This document shows positions 1 through 5,853 of a DNA stretch of 64,000 nucleotides, one piece after another. The stretch is from Massilia rhizosphaerae (GTDB lineage: Bacteria > Pseudomonadota > Gammaproteobacteria > Burkholderiales > Burkholderiaceae_D). Made by a program: the position numbers and the translations under genes. The notes below the pieces were generated by a model. The model was given only the letters and a program-made list of their open reading frames with translations. It ran no database searches and had not been told where the DNA came from. The DNA lies in assembly GCF_016093545.1 (NCBI RefSeq), contig NZ_JADKYX010000001.1, positions 620,001 to 684,000 on the forward strand, read 5' to 3'. Position 1 is the first letter of the stretch. Each line of letters begins with the position of its first letter.

Positions 1-48
1 AACAGCGTCAACGCCGTGCGCGAGCACCTGAGCGGCACGCGCCACTGA
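1..48 (+). CDS. C-terminal tail of an upstream gene (partial)
   Basis: The window opens in an open frame whose last residues read NSVNAVREHLSGTRH and which ends in TGA at 46-48. Only 15 residues are visible, so no family can be named. The reading is plausible because the frame is open from the first base and no competing gene covers it. Whether this is a real gene end cannot be decided from 48 bases. Confidence 0.35.
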   Translation, partial: NSVNAVREHLSGTRH

Positions 49-150
49 CCCCGTCGCGCCGCAAGCGGACGCCGCCCCCGGGCATCCGCGCCTGGAATCC
101 GGGCCTCCACGTTCGCACAAGAGGCCGCGATGTCCGCCGAAAAACAGCAA

Positions 151-188
151 GAGCTCGCCTCAGAACACGGAAAACAAAGCACGCCAAG
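151..188 (-). repeat. Terminal inverted repeat of a Tn3-family transposon (degenerate)
   Basis: These 38 bases match, from memory, the 38-bp terminal repeat of Tn3-family elements at about 32 of 38 positions, including the conserved core AAAGCACGC followed by AAG at the inner end. The transposase stop codon at 160-162 lies inside the repeat, which is the usual arrangement at the tnpA end of these elements. The repeat therefore marks the outer left boundary of the relic at 160-790. No second terminal repeat was found on the other side. Confidence 0.7.
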
Positions 189-790
189 CCGTTTGGCGGG
201 GTCTCAGCGATCTGAACTTGCCGGCACCTACCTTCGCACCACTACGCCATACGTAATCGCCCGTCAGGTTAATGTGCTCCCAGCTCAGCGGCGATAGATA
301 CTGCAACAGATCGGTGTCGACATCCTGCCGTGGCCACGCAGTGCGTTCGTGGCTCGCTCCAGGTAGACGGTATTCCGGAGCACGACGGCGGCCGTCACCA
401 GATTGACGCCGCTCGCACGGTAACGCTGCTGCTCGAAGCTCCGGTCGCGGATCCCGCCAAGGCGGTTTAAAAACACGGCACGTGCCAAGGCATTGCGCGC
501 TTCACCCTTGTTGAGGCCAGCATGCACGCGGCGCCGAAGTTCCACGCTCTGGAGCCAGTTGAGGATAAACAGTGTGCGCTCGATCCTTCCCAGCTCGCCC
601 AATGCGACGGCCAGGCCGTTCTGCCGCGGATAACTGCCAAGCTTCCTCAACATCAAAGATGCGTTGACCGTCCGAGGACGAGGTGGTGCCGTCGCCCCAG
701 TGCTCTGCGAAGGGATGCCGCGACTGTGCGTTGACCAGTTCGGCCAGCGCTGCGGAATAGGTCTCGTCGCGGATGTGCCAAACCTGTAGC
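160..790 (-). pseudogene. Tn3-family transposase (tnpA) relic with internal deletion and frameshift
   Basis: Two blocks of Tn3-family transposase sequence are fused. The upstream block (about 790-658) reads [20 protein letters not shown] and then [11 protein letters not shown], which holds the first catalytic aspartate. It jumps at about 657 to [17 protein letters not shown] and then [12 protein letters not shown], which holds the catalytic glutamate. The stretch between them in intact enzymes, roughly 120 residues with the second catalytic aspartate, is missing. A one-base shift near 318-326 then moves the tail into another frame, which continues [20 protein letters not shown] and ends at 160 inside the terminal repeat. 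The N-terminal two thirds of the protein are absent. The gene cannot be functional; the relic records a past transposition next to the Hcp island. Confidence 0.85.
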
Positions 791-915
791 TTAACCGGAC
801 GCGACTTGACCATTCCCAATCTATAGACGCAATACTTGGGAGACAATCTTTTGATGTACAGCCCGGCGACCTCTGAGCGCTTTCGAAACCGCCGCATTCC
901 TAATGGAGAACATTC

Positions 916-1407
916 ATGGCCGCTGATGTTTATTTGCACATTGATGGTGTGAACGGCGAATCGAATGACGACAAGCACAAGGGCTGGATCGAGGTTGAGG
1001 CCATCGATTGGGGTGTCATCCAGCCGACCGCTGGCACTGTGTCGACCGCCGGCGGCCACACGGTCGGCCGCGCTGTCTTCGACGCGATCCGGATTACGAA
1101 GGTGGTCGATCTCGCCTCCCCGAAGCTGATGGAACTGGCCGCCCAGGGCAAGACGATCCCGAAGGCAAAGCTCGAATTCTTCCGCTCAGACGGCAATGGT
1201 CCGCTCAAGTATTACGAAATCTTGCTTGAAAACGTGCTGGTGGCCAGCAATAGAAAGTCCTTTGGCGGGGGTGGTCTGGTAGTCGACCAGTTGACGCTGC
1301 GCTACGCCAAGATCACGGAGAAGTACACTCAGCAGAAGATCGGCGGCGGTGCTGGTGGAAACACGTCCGGCGGATGGGATTTGGCAGCGAATAAGACCGT
1401 GGCCTGA
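916..1407 (+). CDS. hcp: Hcp family type VI secretion tube protein
   Basis: This 163-residue protein is an Hcp: it begins with the typical [16 protein letters not shown] and ends with the glycine-rich [20 protein letters not shown] tail seen in one branch of the family. Hcp forms stacked hexameric rings that make the inner tube of the type VI secretion system, and its lumen can carry and stabilise small effectors. ATG at 916 is preceded by GGAGA. No other T6SS structural gene (VgrG, TssB/C, ClpV) lies in the window, so this is an orphan hcp. It is followed at once by an amidase and a probable immunity gene, which suggests that it loads that amidase. Homology is clear; the cargo relationship is inferred from gene order. 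Confidence 0.93.
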   Translation: MAADVYLHIDGVNGESNDDKHKGWIEVEAIDWGVIQPTAGTVSTAGGHTVGRAVFDAIRITKVVDLASPKLMELAAQGKTIPKAKLEFFRSDGNGPLKYYEILLENVLVASNRKSFGGGGLVVDQLTLRYAKITEKYTQQKIGGGAGGNTSGGWDLAANKTVA

Positions 1408-1439
1408 TTGGCGCAACCGTGACAGGAAGAGGCGACCTG

Positions 1440-2021
1440 ATGCTCCATGTGGACAGTCAAGGCTACATTCTCGATGAGCGTATAAAGCGAACACCGCGTC
1501 CTCTAATCGAGCACGGAGTCATGCATCATATCAACGGTATTATCGTTCATCAGACGGGTGGCTCGACTGCCGCTTCAAGCTTGAGCAGTTATATGCTGCC
1601 TGGCGCGATGGGTGCCCATTTTTTGATCGACAAAGATGGAACAATTTATCAGGTCGCATCGGTGCATCGGCAGACCTGGCACGTGGGTAAACTTCGTTCG
1701 CGTTGCCTCGCAGAGCATCGTTGTAGTCCGGTCGAGATGAATGCCTTGAGTCACTTCAGCCCGACGAACGAACACCATAGGGAAATGCTAAAGCAAGTTC
1801 CTGATCGTTATCCCTCGAATGAAGACAGCGTTGGAATTGAAATTGTTGGTGCAACGAACGCGCGAAATATTTATGAACCCGTGACTGCTGAACAAAATGC
1901 TTCACTTCATTGGCTGGTTACTGAGCTTACTTCCACTTTCGGGGTACAGATGAGCGAGATATTCAGGCACCCAGTTGTAGCCCGCAAAACGGCGACTGAA
2001 GCCCAAACCGCATCATGGTAG
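1440..2021 (+). CDS. Peptidoglycan amidase (Amidase_2/PGRP fold), probable T6SS effector
   Basis: The 193-residue protein has an N-acetylmuramoyl-L-alanine amidase fold. GIIVHQTGG near residue 37 supplies the first zinc histidine, and a tryptophan-histidine pair (TWHVGK) follows. RHPVVARKTATEAQ near residues 176-189 has a histidine and, ten residues later, a glutamate where AmpD has aspartate. Such enzymes cut the bond between the glycan and the stem peptide. There is no signal peptide, as expected for a cargo delivered by type VI secretion. ATG at 1440 was chosen over an upstream GTG at 1419 because GGAAGA precedes it. It lies 32 bases after hcp and overlaps the next gene by 7 bases. Base composition is clearly lower in G+C than the flanking chromosome, which suggests transfer. 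Confidence 0.82.
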   Translation: MLHVDSQGYILDERIKRTPRPLIEHGVMHHINGIIVHQTGGSTAASSLSSYMLPGAMGAHFLIDKDGTIYQVASVHRQTWHVGKLRSRCLAEHRCSPVEMNALSHFSPTNEHHREMLKQVPDRYPSNEDSVGIEIVGATNARNIYEPVTAEQNASLHWLVTELTSTFGVQMSEIFRHPVVARKTATEAQTASW

Positions 2022-2446
2022 TCACCTCACTCCTCATCGCGATAACGGCGAGCATGCCTGTAGCTATGGCTGATGACGAGGGTCTAGAGCCGCCGATGTA
2101 CAAAACGCATCTGCCGCCGATTACGGAAGTTACTATTCTGGAAAGTGGCGTGACGTATCCTGCTTCACCGGAAGCGGCTAAAGAGTGCTCAAGTTTTAAA
2201 CTCAGCCCCCAGGAAATTCGTGATTACATCGGCAAAGCTGCCGAAGTAGCGAAACACGATTATTTGCATGTACTGGACTGGTCGCCCTGCTCCACGAACG
2301 GGATAGTTACGTTTGAAAATGGCGTAACCGGTACTTGGGAGATTCAACAATATCGCGCCGGATCGCTGATCCTAAGCAATGGTCGGACCTTGTATCTGTA
2401 TTGCCCGCAGTGCCAAGCCAAAAGCTTCCCTGCCGCGGACAAGTAG
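2015..2446 (+). CDS. Periplasmic protein, probable immunity partner of the amidase
   Basis: The 143-residue product starts with a hydrophobic signal (VVTSLLIAITASMPVAMA) and so should be exported to the periplasm, where an incoming amidase would act. The mature part has cysteines near residues 58 and 90 and a CPQC motif near the C-terminus, possibly forming disulfides. I recognise no catalytic motif. The start overlaps the end of the amidase gene by 7 bases, implying coupled translation. The order Hcp, amidase, small exported protein is the classic effector/immunity layout, so immunity is the best inference. The base composition is AT-rich like the amidase. Confidence 0.7.
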   Translation: MVVTSLLIAITASMPVAMADDEGLEPPMYKTHLPPITEVTILESGVTYPASPEAAKECSSFKLSPQEIRDYIGKAAEVAKHDYLHVLDWSPCSTNGIVTFENGVTGTWEIQQYRAGSLILSNGRTLYLYCPQCQAKSFPAADK

Positions 2447-2503
2447 GCATGTCGCGTCCGACACAGGCGAACCGAGGTCGTGCGAAAAATCGGGCGATAA
2501 AGA

Positions 2504-2791
2504 CTACGGCGCAGCTGACGGCCATTGTTGCGCCGTGTGTTTGACACGCAGGATTTCGACTTTTTCAGTTAGTACTCGATAGATCACGACATAGTTTTCG
2601 TGCGCCACCAGTTCGTGGGTGCCGCGTTTGCGACCGATGCGGCCGAGGTTCGGATGGGCAGCGAGCGGTGTCACCTTGTCCTCGATGAGATTGATCATTT
2701 TCTCCGCACTGGCAGGACTGTCCTTGGCGATATGCTGGCCGATCTTGATGAGATCGTTGATAGCTTGCTTTTTCCAGTGAACGACGTGCAC
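2504..2791 (-). CDS. RelE/ParE family toxin
   Basis: This 95-residue protein reads as a ParE/RelE toxin: an N-terminal helix rich in lysine (HWKKQAINDLIKIGQHIA), then IEDKVTPLAAHPNLGRIGRK and the beta-strand ENYVVIYRVLTEKVEILRVKH. The sequence AHPNLGRIGR followed by a tyrosine strand is more ParE-like (gyrase poison) than RelE-like (ribosome-dependent RNase), but this cannot be settled here. The gene lies 9 bases downstream of the antitoxin at 2801-3229 in the same direction, the standard order for a type II module. It runs convergently towards the immunity gene. Confidence 0.85.
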   Translation of the reverse strand: MHVVHWKKQAINDLIKIGQHIAKDSPASAEKMINLIEDKVTPLAAHPNLGRIGRKRGTHELVAHENYVVIYRVLTEKVEILRVKHTAQQWPSAAP

Positions 2792-2800
2792 GCGCTCCCC

Positions 2801-3229
2801 TTACGCGAGCTTGAGTGCGGCGCGTACCTGGCGCATCGCCTCCTCATGCGGGACGGTTGGGCTGGTGTCGTCGATGGCCTCCTGCACCTCGGCATTGAGC
2901 CATTTCGTATAGGCCGCCGCCGCGTGCGCGTCCTTCATCGCAGCGGCACGATCCGGGCGCCTGGCGGTCGTCGCGCTGTGCGGATTGTAGTTCGCGGCGT
3001 CCACATCGAAGCACGGTATGCCGATACCTTTCAGGTACTCGACCAGCGTTTCAAGCTTGCGGAAAATGCGCACCTGGTGGCTGCGCTGCGCCGCCAGGAC
3101 ACGCTCGGTCATGCCGTACTTGACCAGGACGCCCCAGCCACCGTCTTGTCCAACCACGTGCGCGCTGCGCACGGCACCTGCCTCGGCCAGCTTGGTCAAG
3201 GTAGTGTGATCGATTGTTTCGGTCGCCAT
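2801..3229 (-). CDS. ParC-like/stability-determinant antitoxin
   Basis: The 142-residue product has two parts. Residues 1 to about 85 (TLTKLAEAGAVRSAHVVGQD, then VKYGMTERVLAAQRS) resemble ParC-type partition-associated proteins known from mobile elements, as I remember them. The end (AYTKWLNAEVQEAIDDTSP followed by VPHEEAMRQVRAAL) matches the short stability-determinant antitoxins that pair with RelE/ParE toxins. The N-terminus may bind DNA and autoregulate while the C-terminus wraps the toxin; this division is inferred. ATG at 3229 has a strong AAGGAGA ribosome site. The gene precedes the toxin by 9 bases. Confidence 0.72.
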   Translation of the reverse strand: MATETIDHTTLTKLAEAGAVRSAHVVGQDGGWGVLVKYGMTERVLAAQRSHQVRIFRKLETLVEYLKGIGIPCFDVDAANYNPHSATTARRPDRAAAMKDAHAAAAYTKWLNAEVQEAIDDTSPTVPHEEAMRQVRAALKLA

Positions 3230-3306
3230 GCTGTTCTCCTTGGTGTACGGAACGTCCAATAGTTGAATTATCCGCGAACTATAGAAGATTGCAAGTGCAT
3301 ACACGG

Positions 3307-3369
3307 CTGGCCGCACAGGGCATCCGGGTGAATTCCGTGGCGCCGGGGGCGATCTGGACGCCGATCCTG
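3307..3369 (+). pseudogene. Short-chain dehydrogenase (SDR) fragment
   Basis: In the plus frame these 63 bases translate to LAAQGIRVNSVAPGAIWTPI, the highly conserved stretch after the catalytic YxxxK of classical SDR enzymes. No YxxxK precedes it and no enzyme follows: the frame runs on into the antisense of the penicillin-binding protein gene. It is a scrap of an otherwise lost dehydrogenase gene, wedged between the antitoxin promoter and the end of the penicillin-binding protein gene. It probably marks the edge of the island. Confidence 0.7.
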
Positions 3370-3372
3370 TGG

Positions 3373-5778
3373 TCAAGCGTCGTTCGGCTGGATCCCGCCG
3401 CCGTCCGCAGGCTGCTGGTCCGGCTGCGGCGGCGCGGGCGGTTCGTTGTCCGGCGGCTGCGGCAGGTCGGCCGGCGGACCGCCCTCCTGCTGCATGTCGC
3501 CGCCCTCCTGGATGTCTTCCTCGGGCGGCGGCGCCTCGTGGCGGATCACCGGTTCCGGTTTGTGCCCGCCCGGGAACAGCGTGTCGGCGCTGATCTTGCC
3601 GGAGGAGAGCGCGGACTTGAAGAAGTCGCCCACGAGCAGGATCGCGCTGTGGCCGCCCTGCCCCCAGTAATTCGACCGCATCGTCACGCGGTTGTCGTTG
3701 AAACCCACCCAGGCGCCCGCGACGAGATTCGGGTGCATCATGATGAACCACGCGTCCGCGTCGTTCTGCGTCGTGCCGGTCTTGCCCGCCACGTCGGCCG
3801 TGATGCCGAAGCGGTAGCGGATGCCCGTGCCGGTGCCGCGGTTGATCACGCCGCGCATCATGTCGATCAGGGTCACGGCGGACGCCTGCGACAGCACGCG
3901 TTGCGGCGTCTGCTGGCCGAAATCGGCGATCACCTGGCCGTTGCGGTCCGTGATGCGGCGCACGAACACGGGCTTGCGGTACTCGCCTTGCGCCGCGATC
4001 GTGGCATAGGCGTTGACCATCTCAAGCAGCGTGACGGGGCTCGTGCCCAGGGCGATGGAAGGCACCTGCGCCAGCTTGCTCGTGCGCACGCCCATGTCCT
4101 GCGCCAGCTTGACGACGGGCGCCACGCCGATGTCGCGCACGACCTGCGCCGTGATCGTGTTCTTCGAGTAGACCAGGCCGTCGCGCAGCGTGAGCTGGCG
4201 GCCCGTCGTACCGCTGTTGTCCGTCGGACGCCAGACGGTGCCGTCGTCGAAGCGGATCGTCGTCACGGCGTCCAGGTACGGATGGTCGGGCGTGATGCCT
4301 TTTTCCAGCGCGGCCGCGTACACGATGGGTTTGAACGTGGACCCGGGCTGGCGCGCGGCCTGCACCACGTGGTCGAATTGTTCGCGCTCGAAGTCGCGGC
4401 TGCCGACCCAGGCCTTGATCTCGCCCGTCTGCGGATCCATCGCGAGGAAGCCCGCTTCCAGGCGCGACTTCGCGCTCTTCAACTGGCGCATGAAATCGCG
4501 GTCGGCCTTGAGGCGCTTGAGGGCGGCGATGGGATTCTCGCCGCCGTCGACCGCCTTGCGGTAGTCGGACGATTCGCGGACGAAGGCGTCGAGCAGGTCC
4601 GCGTGCGATTGCCAGTAGTATTCGAACGGGTGCACGCCCCCGCGCATGTCGACATAGGTCTGCGTCGACGTCGAGTTGATCGGCCAGGAATGGGCCCAGT
4701 CGACGTCGGCGATGGCCTGCAGCGCGCCCGCCTGCTGCTTGACGGCCTTCAGCGCCTCTTGCTGCAGGTCGTAGTCGAGCGTCGTCTGCACGACGAGGCC
4801 GTCCTGCTGCAGGTCGGCGTCGTTCTTGTCGGCCCAGTCCATGAGCCAGCGCCGCACGTACGCCGTGAAATGGTCGTCCTTGCCGGTGTGTTCGGCCAGG
4901 CGCGCGAAATGCAGGCGCAGCGGGCGTTTCGCCAGTTGCTTGAACCTGGCTTCGTCGAACACGCCGGCCTTGAGCATCTGCCCCAGCACGACGTTGCGGC
5001 GCGCGAGCGAGCGCTCCGGGTTGGTGACGGGGTTGTAGTATGCGGTCCCCTTGAGCATGCCGACGAGCGTGGCGGCCTCGGTCTCGTTCAGCTGCGCGGC
5101 CGACTTGTCGAAGTAGGTGCGCGCCGCCGCCTCGATGCCGTAGGTGTTGTACAGGAACGGAACCGTGTTCAGATAGGCTTCGAGGATCTCCGGCTTGCTG
5201 TACGTGTTCTCGATCTTGACGGCGGTGATGAGTTCCTTCAGCTTGCGGTTGATGTTGCGCGCGCGGCCGATCTCGTCGCGGAACATGTTGCGCGCCAGCT
5301 GCTGGGTGATCGTCGAGCCGCCCTGCGGATCGCCCCTCAGGTTGGCGAGGAAGGCGCCGGCGATGCGCGTGAAATCGACGCCGTGGTGTTCGTAGAAGCG
5401 GCGGTCTTCCGTCGCGATGAGGGCGTTCACGACGTTCGGCGAGATCTTCGACAGCGGCACCTTCATCTGGATGCCCTGCTCGAAGCTGACCAGTTGCCGG
5501 CCGTCGGCCGAGACGACGACCGTGGGCCGCGCCACGCGCGCCTGCTTGACGTCCTCGATGCCGGGCGTGAGCGGAAACAGCAGCGCGATCCAGACCGCGA
5601 ACAGCGCGGCGATCAGCAGCGCGACGCCGGCGGCGATGTACATCCAGCGCAGGTGCGGCGGTTGCGTCATCAGGTGGCCGTGCGCCCGCGCATAGGCGTC
5701 CCGGGCGCGGGCCCCGGCGCGGTCGATCATCCTGCGTTCGCGGCCGTCCCAGCGCTTGCCGTCGTTATGGTCATCCAC
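3373..5778 (-). CDS. Bifunctional penicillin-binding protein (class A, PBP1-type)
   Basis: This peptidoglycan synthase of about 801 residues is anchored by one membrane helix near residues 45-68. The glycosyltransferase domain shows TEDRRFYEHHGVD (catalytic glutamate near residue 124) and GGSTITQQLARN. The transpeptidase domain carries the serine motif PGSTFKP near residue 478, YSKNT near 537 and KTGTT near 663. It polymerises lipid II and crosslinks stem peptides in the periplasm. The C-terminal 70 residues are a proline, glutamate and glutamine-rich tail. GTG at 5778 was chosen because AGGA stands 7 bases before it; TTG at 5814 would add 12 residues with no better ribosome site. It sits alone on the minus strand. 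Confidence 0.93.
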   Translation of the reverse strand: MDDHNDGKRWDGRERRMIDRAGARARDAYARAHGHLMTQPPHLRWMYIAAGVALLIAALFAVWIALLFPLTPGIEDVKQARVARPTVVVSADGRQLVSFEQGIQMKVPLSKISPNVVNALIATEDRRFYEHHGVDFTRIAGAFLANLRGDPQGGSTITQQLARNMFRDEIGRARNINRKLKELITAVKIENTYSKPEILEAYLNTVPFLYNTYGIEAAARTYFDKSAAQLNETEAATLVGMLKGTAYYNPVTNPERSLARRNVVLGQMLKAGVFDEARFKQLAKRPLRLHFARLAEHTGKDDHFTAYVRRWLMDWADKNDADLQQDGLVVQTTLDYDLQQEALKAVKQQAGALQAIADVDWAHSWPINSTSTQTYVDMRGGVHPFEYYWQSHADLLDAFVRESSDYRKAVDGGENPIAALKRLKADRDFMRQLKSAKSRLEAGFLAMDPQTGEIKAWVGSRDFEREQFDHVVQAARQPGSTFKPIVYAAALEKGITPDHPYLDAVTTIRFDDGTVWRPTDNSGTTGRQLTLRDGLVYSKNTITAQVVRDIGVAPVVKLAQDMGVRTSKLAQVPSIALGTSPVTLLEMVNAYATIAAQGEYRKPVFVRRITDRNGQVIADFGQQTPQRVLSQASAVTLIDMMRGVINRGTGTGIRYRFGITADVAGKTGTTQNDADAWFIMMHPNLVAGAWVGFNDNRVTMRSNYWGQGGHSAILLVGDFFKSALSSGKISADTLFPGGHKPEPVIRHEAPPPEEDIQEGGDMQQEGGPPADLPQPPDNEPPAPPQPDQQPADGGGIQPNDA

Positions 5779-5853
5779 TTCGTGTCCTGTCAGCTTCTTC
5801 GGTGATGGCCGCAAGTATAGCCGACGGCAGGGACTCCTTCGGTTAGGCCGCGC

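Noticed and set aside
1419..1439. GTG start for the amidase
   Set aside because: It lacks a ribosome site and adds only seven residues with no homology; ATG at 1440 has GGAAGA.
3214..5805. Very long open frame on the plus strand (over 860 codons) opposite the penicillin-binding protein gene
   Set aside because: It is rich in arginine, alanine and histidine without any family motif and mirrors a clear gene. In GC-rich DNA antisense frames stay open by codon bias. Only the short SDR scrap at its start is meaningful.
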